NCBI GenBank assembly: GCA_963677175.2
Contig: CAXXES010000003.1
Span: forward strand, 248,001-312,000
From: Sunxiuqinia sp963677175
GTDB lineage: Bacteria; Bacteroidota; Bacteroidia; Bacteroidales; Prolixibacteraceae
DNA: 64,000 nucleotides
Direction: 5' to 3'
Each line of letters starts with the position of its first letter. Position 1 is the stretch's first letter. Positions 8,431 to 18,103 of this stretch are shown piece by piece. A program made the position numbers and the translations under genes. The notes beneath the pieces are model-generated. The model ran no database searches. It saw nothing but the letters and a program-made list of their open reading frames with translations, and was not told the origin of the DNA.

Positions 8431-8490
8431 TGCCTTTAAATACAGCAATCTAAGGTTTAAACTTACGGCTATGGTAATGCAACCGAGTAC

Positions 8491-8533
8491 AAAAAAAATG
8501 AGTTGACTTGAGACATCGGTTCAAGTCAACTCA
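8491..8533 (-). terminator. Rho-independent terminator of the SusCD operon
   Basis: A perfect 13-bp stem (TGAGTTGACTTGA at 8499-8511 with its complement at 8521-8533) with a 9-base loop is followed, on the minus strand, by eight T residues (A8 at 8491-8498). It lies about 35 bases after the stop of the last gene of the minus-strand uptake operon and is a strong intrinsic terminator for it. Confidence 0.9.
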
Positions 8534-8567
8534 GTTATTAATGGATATTTATATGAATACAGAGCTT

Positions 8568-9803
8568 CTATTGTATGACAAACCAAACACTAGGCTTTTC
8601 TACACTCGTAAGTTTATACCCGGTAGGATTCTCAGCGTCATTTAATTCAATTTTATAAGGCGCATTATCGACAATTAGATTGAGCAAAGGGTTCACGTGT
8701 GGTACAAATGTCCAATTTAGTCCGTTTCCAAGCTTGCGAATATTAATATAATCACTATGGTCCACAACCCCGGTAAAAGATAAATTATACTGAATATAGA
8801 ACTGTCCTAAGCCCATAACAAGCCCTGGACCGTAATTCACCAAAGGTTTTCCCAAATAAATAACTTTACTCAATGGATACGGAAGTACAGCATTATTAGC
8901 TTCGTCCACCTGCGTATATACTTCCATAAATGCTTCTGATCGATTAGCTTCCGTATTAGTATTAACGATCCAATAGGTACCTGAGAAGTCAATAGGTGCA
9001 AAAATAATATCGATTTTTACATTGCCTTCAGTTGAGACGAACTGGTTGTTTTCCTTATCCAAGGCAAAATCCAGCATAGTCTGCCCCATAATTTCAACCT
9101 TTTCATAAAATGAAATTCCTGTGGCAGTAACAATATATGGAACAACGATTGATGTATCATTGCCATTGTCGGTGTACTCAAAAGTGAAATTACGGTTCAG
9201 TTCCTGTACCGATATTCTTTCATTATTGACTTTCGCACTAAAAGATGTTCCCTCAATAAAATCAGCGACAGCTTTTACCTTGGCAATGTAATCCGCTGCA
9301 GGTTCAGTCATTTTAGTAAGGTGCATCGTATTCCCTGTTTTTGTTCCCTGCACTGTAATCACATCATTTTCGGACGACATGAGCAAAAACTCATAATCGC
9401 CTCCTTTTGCATTGTATTCTGCACCCGAAGGCGTCGCAAAATAATGCATAAAATCATTGTAGGTGTTGAAAGTCAATACGGGGCCACCATAGGAAATTAC
9501 ATCATAAAATGACACCGAAGGAGTGGTAACTTCATTCATTCCTTCAAACCAAACCGCTACGCTATCGTTATCATCAAACTTGACCACATAGCTATAGCCG
9601 CCATATTGCTTTTCCTTATCCGGAAAATATTGAAATAACCATCCTTCATCTGAGTTTTTCAGAGCCTGTTGGAACTGCTCAACGGCAGCCGTTTTTCGCT
9701 GTGACGCTGTTTCATCAAAAAGCATTTCTGTCTCATTGTCACACGAAGTGGCAAAAATGCTTAATACACAAGAAAACAGCGTGATATAAATAATATTCTT
9801 CAT
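8568..9803 (-). CDS. DUF4302 domain lipoprotein
   Basis: A 411-residue predicted lipoprotein: a hydrophobic signal segment ends in a lipobox-like FATSCDNE. The body starts with a pattern I associate with DUF4302 (DETASQRKTAAVEQFQQALK, then GWLFQYFPD and YGGYSYVVKFDD). No enzymatic motif is visible. It is the last gene of an operon with SusC, SusD and a zinc metallohydrolase lipoprotein; the spacing to the preceding gene is only 5 bases. It is likely an accessory surface lipoprotein of that uptake complex, perhaps binding the substrate, but its biochemical role is unknown. An intrinsic terminator follows it. Confidence 0.8.
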   Translation of the reverse strand: MKNIIYITLFSCVLSIFATSCDNETEMLFDETASQRKTAAVEQFQQALKNSDEGWLFQYFPDKEKQYGGYSYVVKFDDNDSVAVWFEGMNEVTTPSVSFYDVISYGGPVLTFNTYNDFMHYFATPSGAEYNAKGGDYEFLLMSSENDVITVQGTKTGNTMHLTKMTEPAADYIAKVKAVADFIEGTSFSAKVNNERISVQELNRNFTFEYTDNGNDTSIVVPYIVTATGISFYEKVEIMGQTMLDFALDKENNQFVSTEGNVKIDIIFAPIDFSGTYWIVNTNTEANRSEAFMEVYTQVDEANNAVLPYPLSKVIYLGKPLVNYGPGLVMGLGQFYIQYNLSFTGVVDHSDYINIRKLGNGLNWTFVPHVNPLLNLIVDNAPYKIELNDAENPTGYKLTSVEKPSVWFVIQ

Positions 9804-9808
9804 AGTTA

Positions 9809-10702
9809 CTATTCTATTGTTATTTTATCAAGATCTTGTTCTCCCAACTTACTTGCACGCATTTGAATAGATGCACGCAATTCGTCAATATCAATATCCC
9901 ATACCTGCTTAAGGTAGGTTTTTATAATGGCCATTTTTTCACCAATAATAGCACTCCCGTTTGCACCGGCGGCTTCCATTTTTTCAGCCCAAGCGTCCTC
10001 TGAGTTGGTGATATAATGAGCAATCAGCTCAACAAAATCCTCATCGGTTTCTTTACTCGCATAGTCGCTAATAAAACCGGCTTCTAACGAAGCTCCCGCA
10101 TCCCATGCATCGTTCCAGGAACCGCCAACATATTCAGTTGCCGATATTTTATCAAAATCGGTCGTATAGTCTTTGGTTTGATGCAGAATATGCGAGAATT
10201 CGTGGAAAATGGTTCTGAAATAATATTCATACAATGCAGCTGCATTTGTCACATCCAGATTATTGATATTGTAAAGCGTAATCTTTAATCCACCTTCTGC
10301 AGTTCCTAATACTATTGTCCCATTATTGCGATAGGCCGGAGAGCCAACCATCATAATCATTTTAGGAAAATACTTTTCCAGGAAGCCGTCAGGCGCAACT
10401 TCTTGGTAGGCATCTAAGCATAAGTACTTAACCAGATTGGCCATTTTTATCGAATTCTCATAAAGCGCCGGCACCAGTTGGTAATTCATGTCAGACTCGA
10501 TATCTTCCATCTTATACATGAAACGAATGTTATAAGGCTTCCTATAGATCTCTTCCAAATACTTGTCAAAAGCATTCTGGCTTGGGTTTTCTACTGTAAT
10601 TACGCTAACATCGGGGTTGGGGCCATCCTCTTCAGAGCATGCTCCAACAGTAAGTACGATGATAGCAATCATCAGCCAGTAGGTTATTTTATTCTTGTTC
10701 AT
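9809..10702 (-). CDS. Substrate-import-associated zinc metallohydrolase lipoprotein
   Basis: A 297-residue lipoprotein with a signal segment ending VGACSEED. The zinc-metallopeptidase signature HEFSH lies in TIFHEFSHILHQTKD, at about residue 167, and further acidic residues follow. The layout fits the putative zinc-binding metallohydrolase lipoproteins encoded next to SusC/SusD pairs in Bacteroidota. It would sit on the cell surface or periplasmic face and may trim a peptide or other substrate before import. It is third in the operon, between susD and the DUF4302 gene. The family assignment rests on the HExxH motif, the lipobox and the context; the actual substrate is unknown. Confidence 0.85.
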   Translation of the reverse strand: MNKNKITYWLMIAIIVLTVGACSEEDGPNPDVSVITVENPSQNAFDKYLEEIYRKPYNIRFMYKMEDIESDMNYQLVPALYENSIKMANLVKYLCLDAYQEVAPDGFLEKYFPKMIMMVGSPAYRNNGTIVLGTAEGGLKITLYNINNLDVTNAAALYEYYFRTIFHEFSHILHQTKDYTTDFDKISATEYVGGSWNDAWDAGASLEAGFISDYASKETDEDFVELIAHYITNSEDAWAEKMEAAGANGSAIIGEKMAIIKTYLKQVWDIDIDELRASIQMRASKLGEQDLDKITIE

Positions 10703-10726
10703 GATTTTTCTTTTTACTGTTAATGA

Positions 10727-12280
10727 TTAACGAGGATTCGCTTCGACTCCTGCTGAAATGACATCCTGAGGCAGTTGCAATGCCCTGCGCGGGTCATCTT
10801 TTTTCAACACATCCAGAACTTTTACCGTTCCGTTTGATTGAATCTGATGGCGTGGCACCTCTATTCCGTAGCGTTTTACATCGAACCAGCGCAACCCTTC
10901 GTGCAAGGTGAGGATTCTGCGGCATTGCAATAGGTAGTGAATTAAATTTTCCTGCAAACCTTCGACAATAGGAAAGCCAGCGGCAAGTTGCTTTTTTTGC
11001 GTTGGCCTATCTTCAGTAGAATATGCTAATCCATCATAAAAGCTGTTGATGTTTTCCAGCGTTGTTTCCGGGCCGATATAAAAATTCCGGGTCCAGGCAT
11101 TTAAGTCGGCTAATGCTTCCGTGTTTTTATTGAGCATTATTTGAGCCTCTGCCCGTACCAAAAGGGTTTCATCGGATGTGAAAGGGACCGTGACTGTTCT
11201 ACTGTAACCAATACCTGCTACAGGGTCAGTATATTCGAACAAGTATGGGATTTTGCAATACACGCTTTTGTCCAGATTGGTTCCGTTGTACTCAAATGGC
11301 GGGAAACTAAAATAGTCTCTGACAACACCATTTGGCGCCCAAGGCATGGGGGCATTAAGTGTTTGCTCTGCGGCAACTTTTGTGCTATGATTAAAGCGTG
11401 ACCCAGTGTAGTAGGCTCCAAAGTAAAGCCCCAAATTAGAACCAGATGGTACTGCCAGTAAATTAGCTGGGTCGTTTATATAGACATTGGTCAGAGCACT
11501 TTCGGTTCTGGGAAGGTTGCCCATGGCCGTCCAATCGCGTAACCGAGACGAAGGATCTGCTGTTAGCACCTTGGTGGCATAACTTTCTGCTTTCTCCCAA
11601 TTCTCATAAAACAAGTTAAAACGGGCAGCAAAAGCATAAGCAGCCCGCTGGTTAAAATGATAACTAGCTACTTCGTACATATCATCGCTAATTAAAGGCA
11701 GGGCAGCTTCAATATCCGCATTTATTTTCTCATACACTTCTTTAACCGTACCTCGTTCGTACTTCGGATTGAGTGTTGTCTCGGGTGCTTCCATGTAAGG
11801 AATCCCTAAGTCAGTGTCACTTGTTGTTGAATTATAATGCTTACAGAAAACATTGACCAGAATAAAATGTGAATAGGCCCTTGTAATTAATGCCTCACCC
11901 TTTTCGGCCAGCAAGTTTTCCTCACCTAGCTCGTTAATAGCAGCCAATGCCTGGTTGGAGTTAGCTATAGCAAGGTAAGCATTCTCCCAAACATTGTTTA
12001 TGTCGTCATTATCTACTTCGGTTACATCCTGCCAGTTGGCCATTTGCTCGTATATCCGGGTTGTATTTGGATTCGACTCACCCGTATCTTCAATATTGTC
12101 GGATGACAGCTCGCACGCGAGGGCATAATTTCCGTCAGAATAGGCAGAAACAAGAAGTTTTCTGATTTTAATCTGACTGTCAACTTCCGCTCTGTTATCC
12201 GGAGTTTCATCAAGAAAATCATCACATGAGAAGGCCAATAGGGCCAACAAGATGAAATATAGTATCTTTATTCTTTTCAT
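10727..12280 (-). CDS. susD: SusD/RagB-family nutrient-binding outer membrane lipoprotein
   Basis: About 517 residues from the start chosen at 12280 (MKRIKILYFILLALLAFSCD), which puts a signal peptide and lipobox (LAFSCDD) at the very N-terminus; a frame-open start at 12304 would add eight residues. The rest has SusD family features: DDFLDETPDNRAEVDSQIKI, tetratricopeptide-like helices (ALITRAYSHFILVNVF) and a C-terminal region with LLVRAEAQIML and LHEGLRWFDVKRYG. SusD proteins cap the SusC channel and capture the substrate. It follows the TonB-dependent receptor gene directly and precedes the metallohydrolase. The substrate cannot be told, but the absence of glycoside hydrolases in the operon and the presence of a metallohydrolase would suit peptides. 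Confidence 0.93.
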   Translation of the reverse strand: MKRIKILYFILLALLAFSCDDFLDETPDNRAEVDSQIKIRKLLVSAYSDGNYALACELSSDNIEDTGESNPNTTRIYEQMANWQDVTEVDNDDINNVWENAYLAIANSNQALAAINELGEENLLAEKGEALITRAYSHFILVNVFCKHYNSTTSDTDLGIPYMEAPETTLNPKYERGTVKEVYEKINADIEAALPLISDDMYEVASYHFNQRAAYAFAARFNLFYENWEKAESYATKVLTADPSSRLRDWTAMGNLPRTESALTNVYINDPANLLAVPSGSNLGLYFGAYYTGSRFNHSTKVAAEQTLNAPMPWAPNGVVRDYFSFPPFEYNGTNLDKSVYCKIPYLFEYTDPVAGIGYSRTVTVPFTSDETLLVRAEAQIMLNKNTEALADLNAWTRNFYIGPETTLENINSFYDGLAYSTEDRPTQKKQLAAGFPIVEGLQENLIHYLLQCRRILTLHEGLRWFDVKRYGIEVPRHQIQSNGTVKVLDVLKKDDPRRALQLPQDVISAGVEANPR

Positions 12281-12293
12281 ATCTATGTGTTTT

Positions 12294-15200
12294 TTATAAA
12301 CCAAGCTTTAAGGTAAACGTAAATTGCTTAGGTACTGGAGCTGCAACCCCACCAGTATTAAAAAACTCAGGATCCTGCCCATTCAATTTATCATCAGAAT
12401 AGATTAGAAAGAGGTTGGTTGCCTGAACTTTAAGAGATAAATTATTTACCCCAAGTGCCTTTGTTACTTGTTTGTTAAAATCGTAGGATAAAGAGATATC
12501 CTTCATTCTGACAAAATCGCCTTTGGCAATTCTGGCAGTAGAATAATTGTAAGCGTTATAAGCAGTTGCTAAATCAGATCTCCCGATATTGTCTTCTTGT
12601 CTTTTTGTAGCAATAATAGGGACATCGGTATAGGCTTCGTCACCCGGATTTACCCAACGGTTTTTAAATTCGCGGGGCAAAGCTGTCAAGTCAGAGTAGG
12701 AACTATCGAATATAGGATCGAGACGCACGACATTCCCAAATGAATAGGTAATGAAGATGTTAAATCGAAATCCTTTATACGAAAAGGTATTGTTCAAGCT
12801 ACCAATGTCGGTTGGATCAGCAGAGCCGGAATACTCAAGAAAGTCGAGTTTTTCCCGTTCCTGGAAATAAACATCGTAAACAGTTATTTCATTCTTGTCG
12901 TTTAGGAACGTTGGCAGGCCTTCGCTATTTAATCCCTCAAAAGGAATTGAAAAGATAGAACGTACGGGATAGCCTTCGCGGGCAAAGCCGGTGCCGGTGA
13001 CCAAATCAATGACCCGGGATCTTGTATCCAGGTCAGTCACTTCATTTTTCACTTTTGAATACACGAAGGTGGTTACCCAGGAGAAATCGTTTGTTGTAAT
13101 ATTGGTCGACGATAATGAAAATTCGTAACCATCAGATTTCATAGAGGCAACGTTACCATATTTAGCAACTTCTCCTCCTAAACCCTGTGTATTAACAATG
13201 CCAATAAGGTCGAAGTTGTTCCGTCGATACACGTCGAAAGTGGTATTCAGTTTGTTATCAAGAAATCCGATTTCAGCACCAACGTTGAATTCATGTTTTT
13301 TCTCGTAGGTCAGATCGCTATTTTCAAGTGAGTTGATATAAAGTGCACTTTCCTTTACTCCTGCAGTTGGGCGCCATGGGGTCCTGCTGCGAATATCAAC
13401 CAATGAGTTTGTCACGTCGTGCGGGCCCCTGTCGGCTGTTAGACTATATGATGCTTTTAGCGTAAGGTGCGAAATTGCCGGCTCCAAATCTTTAAAGAAA
13501 TCTTCTTCGTGCGCGTTCCAGGCACCCGAAATATTCCAGGTAGGCAGCCAGCGGGCACTTTTAGAATGACCTAATTTGTTGGATCCTTCATAACGCAATG
13601 TCCCATTTAAAGTATACTTTGCTTTGTATGAATAGGTCGCATTACCAAAAAATGCAACATTCCGATATCGGGTATTGGAGAGGCTATAGTATAAATTGTT
13701 TTCCTCTATTCCCTTTTTAAACAATTCATAAGTGTAAAATGGTATTTCCCCCATCGAGTATTGCATTCCCCATCCTGTACTGCTTGTTGTCTTGCGGTCA
13801 GTTGAGTTAACCTCCATTCCACCATAAAAATTAAGGATATGCGTGTCGTTGAGAACATCTTTATAGGATGCTGTTGTCCGGAAATCATATCCCAGCATGG
13901 AATAGTCTGTTCGCGTATAAATTCCACCTTGAGGCAGTACGCTAACTGGTAGCGCATAAGGATCATCAGGGTTCTTATACAAAAAGGGGTTTCTGTCTCG
14001 AATAGTTGTATTGCCCACTGCCCGATAGGCTTGGGCCTGGTTCGAAAACTCAGTAACATTATGCTCTTGCGAAGTTGTTTGATATTTTAAAGCTCCCAAA
14101 GCACTTAGCTCCACTTTTGGCACCACTTTCCATTTCAATTCCGATTGAAACTTAACATCAACTACGTTCAGATCAATGCTGTTTTCTCTCAATTCCCTTT
14201 TGATATTGAATGGGGCATAATTACGTATGTAATCGTTGTCAGGATCTAAAGCTCTTGAAGAGTTTAATGCAAAAGAATAGGGGTTGATATCAAAATCACG
14301 CTTCACCTTTCCGGTTACCGCATCGACATCTTGCGACAAGGTTCCCGGGGCTTTTTGTTTCCGGTAAGAAGCACTACTAATTGTATTTAGCGACAGGTTA
14401 TCACGAATCTTATAATTCGTATTGAAATTTGCAGTATAGCGGTTCACCTTACTGTCGAGTGTCCAGCCCGGATCAACTAATGCACTTATTGATGCATAGT
14501 AGCTTGATTTTTCGGTGCCCGAAGACATACTTACGGAATGGTTCTGCATGATGTTCGTATTGAACAGCTCATTAAACCAGTCGGTATTTCGGTATTCAGC
14601 CTGACGTAAAAATGAAGCCATTGCCTCGGGCGTGTTAGGTAATACAAAGTTGCCTGATCCATCGAGCTTGTTAAGCTGGTTGTACATCCGCCCATATACG
14701 CCACTTTCGCGGGCATTGGCTATGTCGGCATAATTCAACCATCCCCCTTCGCGCATTTCTTCGTAAACCGACATTTGCTCCTGAGAGTTCATGATGTTAA
14801 AATTGCTATAAGATGGTGTTAGCCGGTAAGTGTACTCTCCGGTATAGGTAATTCGGTTTACTCCGGCTTTTCCTCTTTTAGTAGTAATTACAATTACACC
14901 AGCCATCGCTCGCGCACCATAAATTGATGTTGCCGATCCATCTTTAAGAATATCAAAACTTGCAATATCATCCGCATTAAGGCCTGCAATAGCCGAGCTA
15001 ATGAGTGTTATTGCATCTCCTGATGAAAGGTTGTCAGAGCTCATCTCAACCACATCTTCCATAATCACTCCATCAACAACCCATAGCGGTTTCGAACTTC
15101 CATAAATTGAAGTTGCCCCCCTCACACGTATTTTAGGAGCAGTTCCAAAAGTACCTGAAACGTTCTGTACCGAGACCCCAGCTGCACGTCCTTCCAGGCC

Positions 15201-15953
15201 ACGGCTAATATCTGCCATGCCGGCGAGCTTAATATCTTCCGCTTCTAACCGCTGGCTTGCTCCGGTAAACAGTCGCTTATCGGTTGTAACCATACCGGTG
15301 ACCACAACTTCATTAAGGCTCTCTGAAAATGGCACTAAAGTCACATTCAACTGAGACCGTCCATTAATCTCAACTTCTTGGGTTTCCATTCCGATAAATG
15401 AAAAAACAAGCGTCTGATCTGCTTCGTTGGGGATCTTTAGCTGGTAACGACCATCGAAGTCGGTTGCTGTTCCAAGTGTTGTTCCTTTAACAACTACCGA
15501 AACACCGGGCATGGGGGCTCCTTCTTCATCGGTAACAACACCGCTAACCTCAATAACTTTCTGAAGTTGAGCATTGGATTCGTTCTGTTGATCTGAGTCC
15601 GGAGCCGACTTGATGACGACTACTTGGTCCTTTATCTCGAAAGAGAGTCCGGAACCAGACAGACATTCATCCAAGATGTCCTCTACCGTCTTGGGGCTGC
15701 CGCTAAGGTTAATTTCCCCAAGCTTTTTCACTTCATCAACATTAAAAAGAAAGGTGTAATCCGTTTTCTTTTTAAGTTCGTTCAAAACGTCGACCATCGA
15801 GCATTTATTCATTTCAAGCTCGATGAGCTTTTTGCTTGACCTCGCCGAGACCTGCAAGCAGGTAAGTCCTATGACCAAGGCCAAGAGTACAAATTTTCTT
15901 ATACAAAGGCACTTTGTCCGTTGTAAAGAAAAATCTTCACACTTTTTCTTCAT
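12294..15953 (-). CDS. susC: SusC/RagA-family TonB-dependent outer membrane transporter
   Basis: A 1219-residue TonB-linked receptor. The order of domains is: signal segment (residues about 18-38), STN secretin/TonB short domain (about 45-115), carboxypeptidase-D-like regulatory domain (EVSGVVTDEEGAPMPGVSVV, about 130-215), plug (from about 220, with DISRGLEGRAAGVSVQ and SFDILKDGSATSIYGARAMA) and a long beta-barrel ending in FTFTLKLGL. The STN domain marks receptors that signal through a FecR anti-sigma factor, and a FecR/sigma pair lies just upstream. It would import a ligand delivered by the SusD lipoprotein, powered by TonB. The reading frame is intact and the length is typical. Confidence 0.96.
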   Translation of the reverse strand: MKKKCEDFSLQRTKCLCIRKFVLLALVIGLTCLQVSARSSKKLIELEMNKCSMVDVLNELKKKTDYTFLFNVDEVKKLGEINLSGSPKTVEDILDECLSGSGLSFEIKDQVVVIKSAPDSDQQNESNAQLQKVIEVSGVVTDEEGAPMPGVSVVVKGTTLGTATDFDGRYQLKIPNEADQTLVFSFIGMETQEVEINGRSQLNVTLVPFSESLNEVVVTGMVTTDKRLFTGASQRLEAEDIKLAGMADISRGLEGRAAGVSVQNVSGTFGTAPKIRVRGATSIYGSSKPLWVVDGVIMEDVVEMSSDNLSSGDAITLISSAIAGLNADDIASFDILKDGSATSIYGARAMAGVIVITTKRGKAGVNRITYTGEYTYRLTPSYSNFNIMNSQEQMSVYEEMREGGWLNYADIANARESGVYGRMYNQLNKLDGSGNFVLPNTPEAMASFLRQAEYRNTDWFNELFNTNIMQNHSVSMSSGTEKSSYYASISALVDPGWTLDSKVNRYTANFNTNYKIRDNLSLNTISSASYRKQKAPGTLSQDVDAVTGKVKRDFDINPYSFALNSSRALDPDNDYIRNYAPFNIKRELRENSIDLNVVDVKFQSELKWKVVPKVELSALGALKYQTTSQEHNVTEFSNQAQAYRAVGNTTIRDRNPFLYKNPDDPYALPVSVLPQGGIYTRTDYSMLGYDFRTTASYKDVLNDTHILNFYGGMEVNSTDRKTTSSTGWGMQYSMGEIPFYTYELFKKGIEENNLYYSLSNTRYRNVAFFGNATYSYKAKYTLNGTLRYEGSNKLGHSKSARWLPTWNISGAWNAHEEDFFKDLEPAISHLTLKASYSLTADRGPHDVTNSLVDIRSRTPWRPTAGVKESALYINSLENSDLTYEKKHEFNVGAEIGFLDNKLNTTFDVYRRNNFDLIGIVNTQGLGGEVAKYGNVASMKSDGYEFSLSSTNITTNDFSWVTTFVYSKVKNEVTDLDTRSRVIDLVTGTGFAREGYPVRSIFSIPFEGLNSEGLPTFLNDKNEITVYDVYFQEREKLDFLEYSGSADPTDIGSLNNTFSYKGFRFNIFITYSFGNVVRLDPIFDSSYSDLTALPREFKNRWVNPGDEAYTDVPIIATKRQEDNIGRSDLATAYNAYNYSTARIAKGDFVRMKDISLSYDFNKQVTKALGVNNLSLKVQATNLFLIYSDDKLNGQDPEFFNTGGVAAPVPKQFTFTLKLGL

Positions 15954-16098
15954 ACTTTGAATGTGATTAAGTTAATACTTCTCTTTGCTAGAGATGTGAT
16001 AAGTGACAGGTAATTATAGATTCTAAAAGTTGATGAACACAAATTCCTGCATTTCATACATCTCGTATTGTTATTTAATAATGCTGCCTGATGATTGA

Positions 16099-17271
16099 TT
16101 ATTTACTAACAACTACTCCTTGAGCATCCAGGCTAAATTTGACATTCTGAGTTGTTGCCAACATATCCAAAACCTTATTTAAATCGTCATATCTTCTTAT
16201 GTCGCCAGTAAACTTTAGTGTCTTGTCAACCTCGTCGGAGATTGTAATCTTTACATTGTACAATCTTTCGAGCCTTTTCATTAAGCTGTCCAAATTTTCA
16301 TTTTCAAAAACCAAACGTCCCTGAACCCAAGCGGTATAAATATCAGCATCTACTACTTTTGTTTGCACCTCCCCGGTTAACGTGTTCGTACATAACTGTT
16401 CGTTGGGCAGCAGTAGTTCTTTTGATTCCCAATGTCCATCACTTACAATGACTTTTCCTTCAACAACAGTTGTCGTCATCTTGTGTGTGTCATCATAAGC
16501 ATTTATATTGAATGCCGTGCCAACTACTTTTACCTCCGTACCATTAACATCGATAACAAATGGGGCTACCTTGTAGGGAGCAACCTCGAAAAAAGCCTCT
16601 CCTTTAAGCGAAATTTGTCTGATGTTCTCTTCAAATTGGGAGGGGAATATGAGTCTGGTATTGGAATTCAACCACACTTTTGTTCCATCCATAAGGGAAA
16701 ATTTGTAAACAGTACCCTTGGGAACAATGATGGTATCGGAAACAACCGATCGCGAAAACGAGATAAACTGTTGTCTCCTATTATGAATCAGGTGATCGAT
16801 GTTATTTTCCAGATTTTCAGGGGCAACAAAAGTTTCTGTAGTATCGTCTAATGGATATATTTCCCCATCTCCGGTAATAAGCACAACTTGTTTGTAACTC
16901 GTAACGGTAAGCTGCGAAGTAGGATGAGCATTCTCATAAGTAGAAATGAGGTATTTGCCTATTAGAAAGACTGAAAATACAACTGCTGCGGTTTGTAAAT
17001 ATTTTATAATTGTTCTATTTCTGCTTCTTCTCCTAATCCCGGCTTTTATATGCTGCCAGCCTTTTCCCTTATTTATGGCTTGTCGGATCTCTTCCCTGTG
17101 CAAGTAGTCTTTGCGAGGCGTTTTAAGTAATCTTTTCAGCAAATCAGCATTTTCTATTCTTTCAGCTGCCCATTCTACTAAAAAACGCTCTTCCTCGTCA
17201 GATAAATCACCCTCTATTTTCTTTGCAATTAGATTAGAAATATAGAACTCTAATTTCATTTTGTCATCCAT
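16099..17271 (-). CDS. FecR-family anti-sigma factor
   Basis: An inner-membrane anti-sigma regulator of about 390 residues. The start at 17271 (MDDKMKLEFYISNLIAKKIE) is preferred over the open frame to 17328 because it gives the usual N-terminal helix. There is a transmembrane segment at about residue 90 (TAAVVFSVFLIGKYLI), the FecR domain (IIVPKGTVYKFSLMDGTKVW, LNSNTRLIFP, GEAFFEVAPYK) and a C-terminal DUF4974/STN-like domain (LDSLMKRLERLYNVKITIS). It would hold the neighbouring ECF sigma factor inactive until the SusC receptor STN domain signals substrate. It lies between the sigma gene and susC. Confidence 0.93.
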   Translation of the reverse strand: MDDKMKLEFYISNLIAKKIEGDLSDEEERFLVEWAAERIENADLLKRLLKTPRKDYLHREEIRQAINKGKGWQHIKAGIRRRSRNRTIIKYLQTAAVVFSVFLIGKYLISTYENAHPTSQLTVTSYKQVVLITGDGEIYPLDDTTETFVAPENLENNIDHLIHNRRQQFISFSRSVVSDTIIVPKGTVYKFSLMDGTKVWLNSNTRLIFPSQFEENIRQISLKGEAFFEVAPYKVAPFVIDVNGTEVKVVGTAFNINAYDDTHKMTTTVVEGKVIVSDGHWESKELLLPNEQLCTNTLTGEVQTKVVDADIYTAWVQGRLVFENENLDSLMKRLERLYNVKITISDEVDKTLKFTGDIRRYDDLNKVLDMLATTQNVKFSLDAQGVVVSK

Positions 17272-17378
17272 TTTAAACTTATCAAGTATATAAGTCAAAA
17301 ACAGGCGACTTTTAAAAGTGGGTGACAAAGAGTTTTAATATTTTTTAACTTATCATGACAGTGTTGGCTTTAGTCGCC

Positions 17379-17933
17379 TTACAACCAGAGTAATATGGTG
17401 TAAATGTTTTTTAATTTTTCTCGTAGAATTTTTTTTGCTCTCATCTTCTGAGTTTTTACAGTATTGATTGAAATACTCAGGTCTTCCGCTATTTCATTGT
17501 TCTTGACCCCATTCAAACTCATTAAATAAATCTCCCGAGCCGATTCCGGGAGTTGCTGTACCGCTTCAGAAATAATACGGTGTACCTCTTCTTCGATAAC
17601 ATGTTGCACGAAATACTCGTCACTATAGACATGAGACGCTACTTCCTGATTGAATTTTTGACGCACCCGAAGATGATCTAGATGATTGACACAGGCGTTT
17701 CTGACGGCTTTATATAAAAACGCCCGGATAGCATATGCATTATCAAAATTATTTCTTCGCATCCAAAGTTTGATAAACGATTCCTGTACAATATCCTCAA
17801 TCATCGCTTGATCATGAATGAATTTTTGACCAAATAATACGAGTGAGTCGTAATATTTGTAGTAGAGCGCTTTAAATTCTGCATCGCCTCCACTACTTGA
17901 TCCATCAATCGATTTATGAGACAGCTTATTCAT
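17379..17933 (-). CDS. ECF-type RNA polymerase sigma-70 factor
   Basis: A 184-residue Bacteroidota-type ECF sigma factor. Region 2 shows FKALYYKYYDSLVLFGQKFI and IEDIVQESFIKLWMRR; region 4 shows LPESAREIYLMSLNGVKNNE and EDLSISINTVKTQKMRAKKI. It is the first gene of the cluster followed by fecR and the susC-susD genes, the standard trans-envelope signalling arrangement. It would activate transcription of susC, probably from a promoter in the gap at 15954-16098. About 170 bases upstream an ISAs1 copy is inserted, which may have separated it from further upstream regulatory DNA. Confidence 0.93.
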   Translation of the reverse strand: MNKLSHKSIDGSSSGGDAEFKALYYKYYDSLVLFGQKFIHDQAMIEDIVQESFIKLWMRRNNFDNAYAIRAFLYKAVRNACVNHLDHLRVRQKFNQEVASHVYSDEYFVQHVIEEEVHRIISEAVQQLPESAREIYLMSLNGVKNNEIAEDLSISINTVKTQKMRAKKILREKLKNIYTILLWL

Positions 17934-18103
17934 TCAACTTATCGTTTGCAATTATTGTATTTACTTTTGTCTTCTCAACTGACATCCTGGAGAATCCTAA
18001 ATTCCTAACTGACAAAACCGCATTCCAGTAATCTTGATATCAGGGTCGAATCAGTAAAGTTAGTGTAATCTAGATGTTTTATTACAATGGTTCGTTCATA
18101 AAT

